From contig JADJOE010000001.1 in the NCBI GenBank assembly GCA_016713905.1, forward strand, positions 1,241,001 through 1,305,000: DNA of 64,000 nucleotides, read 5' to 3'. Below, in pieces: positions 16,511 through 28,700 of the stretch. Every line of letters starts with the position of its first letter. Positions within the stretch are counted from its first letter, which is position 1. The notes beneath the pieces were generated by a model. It did no database searches. It had not been told where the DNA came from and saw only the letters and a program-made list of their open reading frames with translations. This DNA is from Candidatus Vicinibacter proximus. GTDB lineage: Bacteria; Bacteroidota; Bacteroidia; Chitinophagales; Saprospiraceae. A program made the position numbers and the translations under genes.

Positions 16511-19453
16511 ATGAAATTCTATTTTCTTTTTTCGCTTATATTCATGATAAATTTGCTGTCGGCCCAGACTGTCGATTCGGTTGTGATTAAACAGGTGGAC
16601 AGTCTTCTGCAGATCGCCAATGACCTAATTGGTAAAAGGGACTTCGACTCAGCCTTAAAGGTCCATACTGTTGCTGAAAAATTAGCACTCGAAAAACTGG
16701 GACGTGAGTCAGTCGCATTTGGTAATTGTGCGAGAAATCGAGGAGTGCTTTATCTTATGAAACAAGATTTTCTTGAAGCCGAAAAATGGCTCCTTGATGC
16801 CAAAGAAATACAGGAAAAAACGGTGGGAAAGGAAGATCCTATTTACGCATTATGCTTGAATAGTCTAGGTGCCCTTTACTTTGGTATGGGCAACTACAAA
16901 AAAGCCGAACCATTCTATATTGAATCTATGGCAATCTTAGAAAAAGTTCTCGGCAAAGAGCATTTAAATTATGCCAAAGTCCTTGACAATCTGGCAAACC
17001 TTTACTTGCAAATGGGCAAATACGAAAAAGCGGAGCCATTTTTTATCGAATCTAGAGCGATACAGGAAAAGTTGGTAGGGAAAGAACATCCTCGATATGC
17101 AAGATGCATAAATCAAATGGCTATCTTATATAAGAATATGAACAACTACGTTAAAGCCGAAATATTCTTTCTCGAAGGTATGGCCATACTAGAAAAAACG
17201 CAGGGAAAAGAACATCCCGATTATGCCACAACCCTGCATAACCTCGCATGCGTTTACGCGGATATGGGCAACTTTGTAAGAGCTGAAAATCTATTTCTTG
17301 AAAGTCTGATTATTAAAGGAAAAGTTATGGGAAAGGAGCATCCATCTTATGCTTATGCCCTGAACAATATAGCGGGTATTTTTGTAAATATGGGCAAACT
17401 TGAAAAAGCTGAATCTCTAATCCTTGAAGCAAAATCCATAAGGCAGAAAATTTTGGGAAAGGAACATCCTGATTATTCCATGAGCCTAAATGAATTAGCA
17501 ATCCTTTACCGTACTATTGGTGATTACAAAAAAGCGGAACTCTATTTTCTGGAAGCAAAAGCCATAAATGAAAAGATATTAGGAAGGGAGCATCCCGATT
17601 ATTTAGATTGTACAATCGAATTAGCGCGAATATATGAAAGGCAAAATCGATTTTTAGAATCAGATCTTTTGCTCGAAGAATCAGGCTCTCTTTTACAGTC
17701 CAGACTCGTAAAAGTTACTTCCTTTCTATCTGAACTAGAACTTACCAATTACACGAACGCATTTCAATTTAGTACAAATAGTTTGAATGCCTATCTTTTG
17801 GAACGAAAGGCCAATAAGGCCCAGACGGGAGTATTACCCAACCTTGCATTTGATAATGCCCTTTTTTATAAAGGTTTCCTCTTGACAGCTGCTTCAAGAC
17901 TAAATTCACCTGCCCAAGCAACCACTGAATCAGCAGAAATCAACAATCGCCTCAAAGGCTACCGCCGCCGCCTCGCCGCCGAATACGCCAAACTTATTGC
18001 TGAAAGGCAGGGTGTTGCCGATCTGGAAGAGAAAGCCAATAGGGCTGAAAAGGAATTAGCACGATCGTTGGTAGGTTATGCAGAAGCTATCAGGCAGGTA
18101 AAGTTTCACGAAGTGAAAGCGAGATTAAAAAAATCTGAGGCCGCTATTGAATTTGTTCATTTTCAAGTCAATTTCCCTCAAAAAACTGACAGCATCATGT
18201 ATGCAGCACTCGTGGTATTACCTGAGCTGGAACAACCGAAGTTTATCCCACTCTTTGAAGAAAAATCTCTGGACTCCTTATTGAATTCCAAATCAGACCG
18301 CAAAGCTGATTACGTCAACTCATTATATACACTTGTAGATCGTGGTGTGGTCGCAGTTGAAGCCTCCCAGAAATCATTGTATGAAATATTGTGGAAGTCT
18401 CTTGAGAAAGAATTAGATGGAATTAAAACAATTTATTTTTCACCAAGCGGATTGTTGCACAGAATAAATCTCGATGCCATTCCTATTTCTGAAACAGAAA
18501 CATTGGCAGATAAGTATAATCTGATCGAGCTAAACAGTACACGCCAACTGGTGATTCCCACTGTATTAAAAAATGTAAACAACGATGCTGTTTTATATGG
18601 TGGAATAAAATTTGAACAAGACAGTATGCTTTTAAATAATGAACCCCTGTTTGCTTCACGATCCAGAGGAGAATTATCTTTTAGTAATGTGGATACAACG
18701 TTGAGAGGAGGAAGTTGGACTTACCTTGCGGGCACAGAGCGCGAAGTGAATGCCATTGAAAAAATTATGCAGACAAATGCAATACAAATCAAATTAAAAA
18801 AAGGGTACGATGCGACGGAAGAATCCTTTAAAAACATAGGAACAACTCATAATCCATCACCAAGAATTTTACACATCGCAACACATGGATATTTTTTTGC
18901 TGATCCTGACCGAACGATTTCTGCCGGAGGCAGAATGGCGCACGACAGTGCGACAAGTGAGGGAACCGCGAAAGCGGCTTCCTCTAAGCCAAAGCTGGAA
19001 TTTGAAACAAAAGAATCTGTATTTAAAATCTCCGATCACCCCATGCTTCGTTCCGGTTTAATTATGGCCGGAGGCAATGTTGCCTGGCAAGGCAAACAAA
19101 CTTTGGAAGGAAGAGAAGATGGAATTCTCACCGCCTATGAAATATCTCAAATGAATTTGTCCAACACAGAACTTGTAGTATTATCTGCATGTGAAACAGG
19201 CTTAGGAGACATCCAAGGCAACGAAGGAGTGTATGGTTTGCAACGCGCATTTAAGATTGCCGGAGCAAAATATTTGATCATGAGTCTTTGGCAAGTTCCG
19301 GATAAACAAACGAGTTTATTAATGACGACTTTTTATAAAAAATGGTTGGAAGAAAAAATGTCGATTCCGGATGCATTTCATGCGGCGCAAAAAGAGTTAC
19401 GTGTTATTGGATTGGATCCTTATCAGTGGGCAGGGTTTGTGTTGGTAGAATAG
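16511..19453 (+). CDS. Exported TPR-CHAT protein, array copy C (carries palindromic loop)
   Basis: The protein is 980 residues with a signal peptide ending near LLSAQ, the VDSLLQIA motif, about seven TPRs, the linker YDNALFYKGFLL-like block (here FDNALFYKGFLL) and a C-terminal CHAT domain. The catalytic His is about residue 792 and Cys about 894. The His-Cys spacing is 102 residues, against 77-80 in short-loop copies, because the loop contains the in-frame palindromic module (18905-18993). Long stretches of the CHAT-coding DNA are almost identical to copy E. It lies 43 bp after copy B and 35 bp before copy D. Confidence 0.9.
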   Translation: MKFYFLFSLIFMINLLSAQTVDSVVIKQVDSLLQIANDLIGKRDFDSALKVHTVAEKLALEKLGRESVAFGNCARNRGVLYLMKQDFLEAEKWLLDAKEIQEKTVGKEDPIYALCLNSLGALYFGMGNYKKAEPFYIESMAILEKVLGKEHLNYAKVLDNLANLYLQMGKYEKAEPFFIESRAIQEKLVGKEHPRYARCINQMAILYKNMNNYVKAEIFFLEGMAILEKTQGKEHPDYATTLHNLACVYADMGNFVRAENLFLESLIIKGKVMGKEHPSYAYALNNIAGIFVNMGKLEKAESLILEAKSIRQKILGKEHPDYSMSLNELAILYRTIGDYKKAELYFLEAKAINEKILGREHPDYLDCTIELARIYERQNRFLESDLLLEESGSLLQSRLVKVTSFLSELELTNYTNAFQFSTNSLNAYLLERKANKAQTGVLPNLAFDNALFYKGFLLTAASRLNSPAQATTESAEINNRLKGYRRRLAAEYAKLIAERQGVADLEEKANRAEKELARSLVGYAEAIRQVKFHEVKARLKKSEAAIEFVHFQVNFPQKTDSIMYAALVVLPELEQPKFIPLFEEKSLDSLLNSKSDRKADYVNSLYTLVDRGVVAVEASQKSLYEILWKSLEKELDGIKTIYFSPSGLLHRINLDAIPISETETLADKYNLIELNSTRQLVIPTVLKNVNNDAVLYGGIKFEQDSMLLNNEPLFASRSRGELSFSNVDTTLRGGSWTYLAGTEREVNAIEKIMQTNAIQIKLKKGYDATEESFKNIGTTHNPSPRILHIATHGYFFADPDRTISAGGRMAHDSATSEGTAKAASSKPKLEFETKESVFKISDHPMLRSGLIMAGGNVAWQGKQTLEGREDGILTAYEISQMNLSNTELVVLSACETGLGDIQGNEGVYGLQRAFKIAGAKYLIMSLWQVPDKQTSLLMTTFYKKWLEEKMSIPDAFHAAQKELRVIGLDPYQWAGFVLVE
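18905..18993 (+). repeat. In-frame triple-palindrome module, copy in gene C
   Basis: Three hairpins follow each other in coding sequence: TCTGCC-gga-GGCAGA (18920-18934), CGCAC-gaca-GTGCG (18939-18952) and GGAACCGC-gaaa-GCGGcTTCC (18962-18982). The middle stem differs from the other three copies (CGTAC-gaca-GTACG) by two changes that preserve pairing. It encodes about 30 Ala/Ser/Thr-rich residues in the loop after the catalytic His. It resembles in style the in-frame palindromic elements of Rickettsia, but no sequence relation is claimed. Confidence 0.85.
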
Positions 19454-19488
19454 GTATATAAAATTTAAACCTCAAATTAATTTCAACG

Positions 19489-22476
19489 ATGTATAAAATA
19501 GTATTTGGCTTAGTTCTATTTACCAATTTATTATTTTCCCAAACTGCTATAGATTCAATTGAATTAAAAAGTCTGGATAGTTTATTAAATGTTTCAAAGA
19601 ATCTACGATCAAAAGGTGATTTAACACAATCATTGGAAATAACATTAAAAGTTGAGAAAATAGCTTTAGAGAAGTATGGCAGAGTTTCTGCAATTTATGC
19701 AAACACTTGTATTAATCGTGGTAAATGGTGTATTGCGAAAAGTGAACATCAGGAAGCAGAGAAATGGTATTTTGAGGCTATTGATATTTTTAAAACAATT
19801 TATGGAGAAGAGGATAATCAGTATGGAAAAGCCCTAACTAACTTAGGAGTTCTTTATTTTTTAATGGGTAAATTTGATAAATGTGAACCAATCTATTTAC
19901 AGGTTCGGCAAATTCAACTTAAGGCAGTAGGAGTTAATCATATGGACTATGGAGTAAGTCTGAATAACTTGGCGTTGTTGTATAAAGAAATGGGACGAAT
20001 TGATAAAGCCGAACCTTATTTCCTTGAATCATATCAGGTTTTCAAAAGAGCATTGGGTGTGAAGCATCCACAATACGCCAGTAGCATTACAAATTTGGGC
20101 GTTTTCTATTATGATATGGGAAATATTCAAAAGGCAGAATCATATTATCTGGAAGCGAAGGAGGTTCGTGAAAATGCATTAGGGAAAATGCACCCCGATT
20201 ATGGTGAAAGTTTGATTAATTTGGGAAGCTTGTATATGGAATTAGGTAATTATACTAAATCCGAAGCTTACTATCTTGAATCTGTAAAAATATTTGAACA
20301 GGTTGTAGGGAAGAATCATCCTCAATATGCTCAAAGTTTATACAATTTAGCTTACCTATATAATAGAATGAAAAGAGCTAAAGATGCTTTGGCTCTGTTA
20401 TTGGAAGCAAAATTAATCATTACAAATGTACTTAATCCTAACCATCCTGTCTATGTTACATGTATTTCCTTGCTTGCTAATTCTTATAAATTATTGGAAC
20501 AATTTGATTTTGCTGAAAAGTATTTTTTAGAAGCAAAGGAGAAACAGGAAAAAATTACAGGAATTAATAGCTTGGGATTTACACAGAGCATTATAGGCCT
20601 TGCAAAGTTTTACATGGATACAAATCGGGACACGATTGCACTTGGCCTATTGAAACAGGCACATGAAATTTTAAATCAATTTTTTGGTCACGAGCAAACA
20701 GAGTATGCTTTATGTGTTCATTATCTCGCAATTACTTATGAAAAATTAAATAACCCTAATTTGGCAAATACTTTTTTTGAAGAGCACTTGAAATTGAATC
20801 AAATCAAGCTTCGAGAATCCATTCAATATTTGTCCTCTTTTGAACTAAATAAGTATTCAGAACTATTTAGTGGTTATATCGGCACTTTATTTTCTGTAAA
20901 TTATCGAAGGTATCAAGTTCAGAATATTTCAAAAAATCTCAATAGTGCCAGTCTTAATTCCATTTTGTTTCACAAGGGATTTGTATTAACGGCTGCAAAT
21001 CGATTAAATTCAATGTCGGATCAGTCTCTCGAAACAAAGGAGCTGTTTGCTTCTATCCAGTCTTATAAACGGAGATTGAATAAGGAATATTTAAGAAAAC
21101 GCACAGAAATAAACATAAATTTAGTAAGTGAATTAGAGGAAAAATCTAATAGCTTAGAAAAAAAAATGGCATTAATTTTATCTGATTATAAGGATGCTAG
21201 TCAACAGTTAAGTTGGGAAAATTTAAGAGAGAAGTTAAATAGAGATGAAGCACTTATTGAGTTTGTAAGTTTTAAATTGGATTTTCCAGTAAAAACAGAT
21301 AGCATCATGTATGTGGCTTTGTTGTTGAGACCTCAGGATACGATACCTGTAATGGTACCATTATTTGAAGAAAAGCAATTAACAATGGCATTCTTTGAAA
21401 CTGGTAGAAATGCTCCAACTTTATTATATGCTAGCAGAGGAGCAAATCCAGTTAAAACATTTAATTATTCAAGTATTTATAATTTGTTATGGAAACCTTT
21501 AGAACCATATCTTGTGATTAGTGCAAAGGTTTACATGGCAGCTACAGGAGTATTGCATAAATTGAATTTGAATGCAATAGAAATGCCCAATGGTGAAATT
21601 CTCTCAGATAGGTATAAGCTGGTGCAATTGGGTAGTACCAGACAAATTTATTCAAATATTATTGATAAAAAATATATTAAAAATGCAGTTTTAATTGGAG
21701 GAGTTGACTACAATTTTGCTGATACAGCATTAGTTTCAACGTTAAACATTAAATCAGATTCAGGTAAGATTAAAAGTGCGGTTCAAACTAATAGTATTAT
21801 ACCTGCATGGAGTTATTTACCTGGTACAGAAAATGAAGTGAAGGAAATAGCACATTTATTTCAAAAACACAAGCTTCCAGTTTCAGTATTTCAGGGTACA
21901 AGTGCAACTGAGCAAGATATCAAACAAGTTGGGACGATTAATACATCTCCATCAATTTTACACATTTCAACACACGGTTTCTTTTTTCCGGATATGCAAT
22001 TTAGTAATTATGATAGTACTGAATTAAATAGCTATGTTTCAACATTTAAGTATAGTAAAGAACCCATGCTTCGATCCGGTTTAATTCTGGCAGGAGCCAA
22101 TCATTCTTGGTTGGGAGAATCTGATTCGGAAAATACAGAGGATGGAATTTTAACCGCCTATGAAATATCTCAAATGAATTTATCGGATACAGAGTTAGTA
22201 GTATTGTCTGCTTGTGAAACTGGCCTGGGAGATATTCAAGGCAATGAAGGTGTATATGGATTGCAACGAGCCTTTAAAATCGCCGGTGCAAAATATTTGA
22301 TCATGTCACTGTGGCAAGTACCCGATAAACAAACATCACTCTTGATGACCACTTTTTACAAAAAATGGTTAGTAGAAAAGATGACTATTCCGGATGCATT
22401 TCATGCGGCACAAAAAGAATTACGTGACAATGGTTTGGATCCTTACAATTGGGCGGGGTTTGTGTTGGTGGAGTAA
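19489..22476 (+). CDS. Exported TPR-CHAT protein, array copy D (D/J subfamily)
   Basis: The protein is 995 residues with a signal peptide ending near LLFSQ. The N-terminal motif is LDSLLNVSKNLR rather than the usual KQVDSL. It has about eight TPRs and a CHAT domain with His about 829 (HISTHGFFF) and Cys about 909. With copy J it forms a separate subfamily: both share blocks such as AKSEHQEAEK and the order of the TPRs, and lack LFYKGFLL-type wording in the linker (here LFHKGFVL). The last 90 residues nevertheless match the other copies closely, suggesting that the 3' end is exchanged between subfamilies. A hairpin after the stop may end transcription. Confidence 0.9.
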   Translation: MYKIVFGLVLFTNLLFSQTAIDSIELKSLDSLLNVSKNLRSKGDLTQSLEITLKVEKIALEKYGRVSAIYANTCINRGKWCIAKSEHQEAEKWYFEAIDIFKTIYGEEDNQYGKALTNLGVLYFLMGKFDKCEPIYLQVRQIQLKAVGVNHMDYGVSLNNLALLYKEMGRIDKAEPYFLESYQVFKRALGVKHPQYASSITNLGVFYYDMGNIQKAESYYLEAKEVRENALGKMHPDYGESLINLGSLYMELGNYTKSEAYYLESVKIFEQVVGKNHPQYAQSLYNLAYLYNRMKRAKDALALLLEAKLIITNVLNPNHPVYVTCISLLANSYKLLEQFDFAEKYFLEAKEKQEKITGINSLGFTQSIIGLAKFYMDTNRDTIALGLLKQAHEILNQFFGHEQTEYALCVHYLAITYEKLNNPNLANTFFEEHLKLNQIKLRESIQYLSSFELNKYSELFSGYIGTLFSVNYRRYQVQNISKNLNSASLNSILFHKGFVLTAANRLNSMSDQSLETKELFASIQSYKRRLNKEYLRKRTEININLVSELEEKSNSLEKKMALILSDYKDASQQLSWENLREKLNRDEALIEFVSFKLDFPVKTDSIMYVALLLRPQDTIPVMVPLFEEKQLTMAFFETGRNAPTLLYASRGANPVKTFNYSSIYNLLWKPLEPYLVISAKVYMAATGVLHKLNLNAIEMPNGEILSDRYKLVQLGSTRQIYSNIIDKKYIKNAVLIGGVDYNFADTALVSTLNIKSDSGKIKSAVQTNSIIPAWSYLPGTENEVKEIAHLFQKHKLPVSVFQGTSATEQDIKQVGTINTSPSILHISTHGFFFPDMQFSNYDSTELNSYVSTFKYSKEPMLRSGLILAGANHSWLGESDSENTEDGILTAYEISQMNLSDTELVVLSACETGLGDIQGNEGVYGLQRAFKIAGAKYLIMSLWQVPDKQTSLLMTTFYKKWLVEKMTIPDAFHAAQKELRDNGLDPYNWAGFVLVE

Positions 22477-22507
22477 TATACCCGACCTTAATTTGCATAA
22501 TAACATG

Positions 22508-22534
22508 TGCACTTAATTATAAATTAGGAGTGCA
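22508..22534 (+). terminator. Possible terminator between copies D and E
   Basis: TGCACTTAATT-at(a)-AATTAGGAGTGCA forms an 11-bp stem with two bulged bases, followed by a T-rich stretch (CTACATTTCTTTTCT). The spacer here is 121 bp, longer than the 29-43 bp between copies A, B, C and D, so a new transcript may start at copy E. Confidence 0.4.
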
Positions 22535-22597
22535 TTCTACATTTCTTTTCTGAGGAATTTATAAGTAAATTAATTATTTTAGCATAAAAAATAATTT

Positions 22598-25500
22598 ATG
22601 AAGTTCTGGGTTCTTTGTTTCATTGCCTTAATATCAACCCAACTTACTGGACAGACACCTGACTCGATAGCCATAAAGCAGGTGGATAGTCTCGTCAAGG
22701 TAGCCTTAGACCTCAACGACAAAAACGACTTTGACAAAGCACTTGAAGTCATTGCTGACGCCGAAAAAATCGCACTTGAAAAATTAGGACGGGAAACTTT
22801 AACCTACGGGAATTGTACTCACCACCATGCAAGATTGTGTTCATTTAAGGGTGATTATTCTGAAGCTGTGAATTGGTATTTATAGCAATAAAAATACGGG
22901 AAAAATTGCTGGGAAAGGAAAGCATGGATTACGTTAAAAGCATAGGCAATTTAGGTGCTGCCTATTGGGCATTGAAACAATACAATAATGCCGAAAAGTT
23001 TTATCTCGAATCTAAAGAAATACTGAATAAAGTAAAAATCAACAGAAAACTTGATTATGAATGGGTAATTTGGTTTCTGAATAATTTCGGGAGGTTTTAT
23101 TGGGATATGGGCATGTATGAGAAATCCGAACCACTTTATTTAGAGGCAATGTCAATACGAAAAAGTATTTTAGGAACAGATCACCCAGATTATGCCGCAA
23201 GTCTAAATGGATTAGGGAATTTATATTTTGCGACAGGACTAGTTGAAAAAGCAGAGCCATTTTATCTTGAAGCTAAATCAATTCGCGAAAGAATATTAGG
23301 CAAAGAGCATCCTGATTATTTTTGGAGCCTAAATAATCTTGGGAGTGTATATTGGCATAAGGGACAATATGAAAAAGCCGAAAAGCTTTATCTGGAAGCC
23401 TTCTCAATGTGTGAAAAAACATTTGGAAATGAACATCCAAATTATGCTACATGTCTTAATAACCTCTCTAATCTTTACGAGGATTTAGGCCAATTTAGAA
23501 AAGCAGAACACTTTTATATAAAAGCCAAACTACTACGTGAAAAAAACTTAGGAAAAAATCATCCCGATTATGCAGGAACACTAATTAATCTTGGAGCACT
23601 TTATCACGATTTGGGACAATACAAGGACGCAGAATTAAATTTATTAGAAGCGAAAGAAATTTTTGAATTAGAAATAAAAAATTGTAATCACCCTTTTTAT
23701 TTTAATTGTTTGTCAAACTTAGCAAATGTATATGTGTCGAATTGCCAATACGAAAAGGCAGAATCGCTTTATATGCAGGTTATTTCAATCCAAGAAAGTT
23801 TAATGGGTAAAGAACATCCGGACTATGCATTGGGGCTTTACAATTTATCTAATTTGTATCAGCAAATTGGTAAATATGAAACAGCAAAAAATTTATCGAT
23901 TGAGGCAAATGAAATCTTAAGTAGAACCGTCGATAATAAACATCCATATTACGAAACTGGACTAAGTAACTTGGCACATCTTTTTAGCCTAAATGGAGAT
24001 TTTATAAAAGCTGAACAATATTACAGAGAGCGAGCTCAATTAAATCAATTGCAATTTGAAAGAGGACAGTATTACCTTTCAGAGCTTGAACTAGGCAACT
24101 ACATGAATCATTTTTTACAAACTCAAGCAGAGCTACTTTCATTTACGCAAATTTATGACAGCAAATTAGGTTCAGCCGACAGTTATGATAATTCACTCTT
24201 TTATAAGGGCTTTATCCTTCAAACCAGCAGATTCCTTAACCGTGCAAGTATGAGTGACTCAACGACTAGTGAGGAACTCCAACTCTTAAAATCAATTGAA
24301 AGGAAACTTTCGGTACAATATTCCAAACCCATTTCAGATAGAGATAGTGCTGAAGTAGCTGATCTTGAAAGCAAGGCAAATGTTCTTGAAAAAGAACTCA
24401 TCCGCAAGGTATTTGGATTAAATAAAAAAACCCATCATGTGAAGTGGCAAGAAATTCAAAATAAGCTAAAACCAACCAATGCAGCCCTGGAGTTTGTACA
24501 TTTTCGATATTACGATAAGAGAGTAACAGACAGCACCATGTATGCCGCCTTACTGATCCTGCCAGGAATCGATCAGCCTAAATTTATACCTCTGTTTGAA
24601 GAAAAATCCCTGGATTCACTTTTAAATTCCAAATCAGAACGCAAGGCGGATTTTGTAAATGGATTATACACACTTGCTGATCGTGGAGCAATGGCCCTTG
24701 AGATGCCAAAGAAATCTTTGCATGAAATTCTTTGGAAGCCTCTTGAAAAAGAACTGAAGGGAATCAAAATCATTTATTTTGCGCCCAGCGGATTATTGCA
24801 TCGTATTAATCTGGATGCAATACCCGTTTCAGAAGCTGAGACTTTAGCAGATAAGTATCAATTGATTGAACTGAACAGTACAAGACAGTTGGTCATTCCC
24901 GATCAAATAAAAATTGCCAGTAATGATGCTGTCTTGTATGGTGGAATCCAATACGAACAAGACAGCAGTTATAATACTAGAGAACCCTTGTTGGCTACCC
25001 GAACAGGAGGAGAATTTTTATTTAGTTATGTAGATTCAACGTTAAGAGGCGGCAGCTGGAATTACTTAGCAGGCACAGAGCGCGAAGTGAATGCCATTGA
25101 AAAAATTATGCAGACAAATGCAATACAAATCAAATTAAAAAAAGGGTACGATGCTACGGAAGAATCCTTTAAAAACATAGGAACAACTCATAATCCATCA
25201 CCAAGAATTTTACACATCGCAACACATGGATATTTTTTTGCTGATCCAAAAAGTACAAATGTAACATCATCAAACACAGAACCCGTGTTTAAAATAAGTG
25301 ATCATCCTATGTTGCGTTCCGGTTTAATTATGGCCGGAGGCAATGTTGCCTGGCAAGGCAAACAAACTTTGGAAGGAAGAGAAGATGGAATTCTCACCGC
25401 CTATGAAATATCTCAAATGAATTTGTCCAACACAGAACTTGTTGTATTATCTGCATGTGAAACAGGCTTAGGAGACATACAAGGCAATGAAGGAGTGTAT

Positions 25501-25719
25501 GGTTTGCAACGCGCATTTAAAATCGCCGGTGCAAAATATTTGATCATGTCACTGTGGCAGGTACCCGATAAACAAACATCACTCTTGATGACGACTTTCT
25601 ATAAGAAATGGTTGCAAGAAAAAATGAGTATACCAGATGCATTTCATGCGGCGCAAAAAGAATTGCGTGACATCGGACTGGATCCATATCAATGGGCAGG
25701 ATTTGTGTTGGTGGAATAG
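22598..25719 (+). pseudogene. TPR-CHAT protein, array copy E, broken by a -1 frameshift
   Basis: The N-terminal frame starts at ATG 22598 with a signal peptide (ending TGQ) and KQVDSLVKVA. It stops at a TAG around 22883, just after NWYL. The rest of the protein continues in the next frame from about 22881 to the stop at 25717-25719. Aligned with sister copies, one base is missing between the TTA (Leu) codon and GCA (Ala), where the family has Leu-Glu-Ala. Downstream there are about nine TPRs and an intact CHAT domain, including the His (HIATHGYFF) and Cys (SACETGLG). It is either a real inactivation, a programmed shift or a base-calling error. No classical slippery heptamer is seen. The downstream part, if translated alone, would lack a signal peptide. 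Confidence 0.85.
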
Positions 25720-25748
25720 ACCATGAAATATTAGTTGTTAATTAAAAA

Positions 25749-28700
25749 ATGAAAATTATGAAATCCAGGTTTATTTTTTTGCTGGGATTTTTATTCAATC
25801 ATCTTGCTGCGCAATCTGTCGATTCTGTTGCTATCAAGCAGGTGGACAGCCTGATTCAGGTTTCACTCGAGCTTAGAGCCAAGTATGATTTTGACAAAGC
25901 GCTCCAAGTCAATGCCGAAGCTGAAAAAATTGCGCTTGAAAAAATTGGTAAACAGTCGGTGGCATATGCGAATGTCTACTTTAACCAAGGTAAGATTAAT
26001 TATGACAAAAATGACTTGCCGTTGGCTGAAAAATGTTACCTTGAATCAATTGCTATTTGGGAAAAAGTACAGGGAAAGCAAAATCTGGATTATATCAAAA
26101 GACTTTCCAACCTGGCCAACCTTTATCGGAATATGAGCTACTTCCAAAAATCTGAAGAGCTACACTTAGAAGCCAAAGCTATTATCGAAAAAGTATTGGG
26201 AAAGGAAAATTTTCATTACGCTTGGAGTTTGACCAACTTTGCAAATCTATATATGGATTTGGGCAACTACGATAAAGCAGAACAGCTCTACATCGAATCT
26301 AATGCAATCACCGAAAAGTTGTTCGGAAGGGAGAATCCTAATTTTGTCATGAATCTTACAAACCTGGCAAACCTTCATTTGAGAATGGGTAATTACCAAA
26401 AAGCGGAGCCGCTTTATTTAGAATCAATAGCTATTAGGGAAAAAATACAGGGGAAAGAGCATCCCAATTATGCCAGGTGCCTGGCTAACCTTGCAATCCT
26501 TTATGATGAAATAGGCAACTTTGAAAAAGCAGAACCGCTCTACCTTGAATCTAAAGCTATCCGGGAAAAAACACTGGGCAAGGAACATCCCGATTATGCT
26601 CAAAGCCTGAACGGCCTCGCAAACCATTACTACCAAATCGGTCAGTACGAAAAAGCCGAACTGTACCACCTAGAAGCCAAAGGCATTTGGGAAAAAGTTC
26701 GTGAAAGGGAGCATCCAAATTATGCCACAATCCTCTCCAATCTAGCCTTGCTCTACTTTCAAATGGGTAACTTTGAAAAAGCGGAACCGCTCTTCCTTGA
26801 ATCTAAAGCCATCAATGAAAGAACCCTTGGCAAGGAACATCCGCAATATGCCCATAGCCTCAACGGTCTGGGCAATTTGTACAATGCTAAAGGGAACTAC
26901 GAAAATGCAGAAGAATTTTTCCTGGAAGCCAAAGGCATTTGGGAAAAAGCTCTTGGAAAGGAGCATCCCGATTATGTATTCAACTTGAACAACTTGGCTG
27001 CTCTGTATTGTTTTATAAACGAATACGAAAAAGCTGAATCGCTTTACCTGGAAATATCTTCTATCGACAAACGACTCATTGTAAGAGCAATGCACCATCT
27101 ATCAGAAAAGGAACTGAACAACTACCTGAATCAATTTTCAGATAGACAAAACCTTAATCTTTCTTTTACCCAGCACTCCAACAAAGGAAAAATATTGACT
27201 GTCTGTTATGACAATATTCTTTTTTACAAGGGTTTCTTGGTTCAAGCTGCCAACCAGGTAAAAAATCTGGCCCTTTCCGACACATTTGCCACAGAAAAGT
27301 TCAACCTGCTGAGGTCATATGGTCATCGCCTTGCCGTTGAATATAGTAAGCCCATCGTAGAGCGAATAGGAGTAGCAGAACTTGAAGAAAAAGCCAATAT
27401 GCTGGAAAAAGAACTGACGCGGATGGTGGCCGGATATGGTGAGGCGATGCGGCAGGTGAACTGGAAGGAAGTGCAGCGCAATCTGGCAGCTGGTGAAGCG
27501 GCTGCCGAGTTCGTCCACTATAGGTTTGCAGGGAAACAGCAAAGTGATAGTACGATGTACGCTGCCCTCTTGCTTTTACCAGGAGCCCAACAGCCCATCT
27601 TCATTCCACTCTTTGAAGAAAAGCAATTGGACAGTCTTTTGAAAACTTCCGGCGAACGAAAAGCAGATTATGTAAATGGATTATACACCCTTGCTGATCG
27701 TGGAGCAATGGCCATTGAGGCACCAAAAAAATCATTGTATGAATTGATCTGGATGCCAATGGAAAAGGAATTGGCTGGTGTCAAAAAAATTTATTTTTCA
27801 CCAACAGGTTTACTGCATCGAATAAACCTTGATGCAATTCCTGTTTCTCAAATGGAAACATTAGCGGATAAATTTCAATTGATCGAGGTAAACAGCACCC
27901 GACAGTTGGTCATACCCAATCAAAAAAATATTGCCAACCAAGATGCTGTTTTGATTGGAGGAATTCAATATGAACAAGACAGTACTATTCAAAACAATGA
28001 ACCTGTTCTTGTCTCTCGTTCCAGAGGCGAATTAAGCTTTTCATCCGTTGATTCAACCTTAAGAGGTAGCAGTTGGAATTCCCTTGCCTGGACAGAGTGG
28101 GAAGTAAATTCCATTGAGAAGATCATGCAAGCAACAGGGGTTGCAGTATCCCTTAAGAAAGGATATGGAGCGACAGAAGAATCATTTAAAAATATTGGAA
28201 CAAACAATTCACCATTTCCAAGAATATTGCATATCGCAACACATGGTTACTTCTTTCCTGATCCTGACCGAACGATTTCTGCCGCAGGCAGAATGTCGTA
28301 CGACAGTACGACAAGTGAGGGAACCGCGAAAGCGGCTTCTTCAAAGCCAAAAGTGAATTTTGGAATAAATGAAACCGTATTTAAAATCTCAGATCATCCC
28401 ATGCTGCGTTCCGGATTGATCATGGCCGGAGGCAATGCAGCATGGCAGGGCAAACAAACATTGAAAGGTAGAGATGATGGAATATTGACCGCATATGAAA
28501 TCTCGCAAATGAATTTATCGAATACAGAATTAGTAGTACTCTCTGCATGTGAAACAGGACTTGGTGATATTCAAGGAAATGAAGGAGTTTATGGTTTGCA
28601 ACGCGCATTCAAAATCGCCGGAGCAAAATATTTGATCATGTCTTTGTGGCAAGTTCCGGATAAGCAGACTTCTTTATTGATGACGACTTTCTATAAAAAA

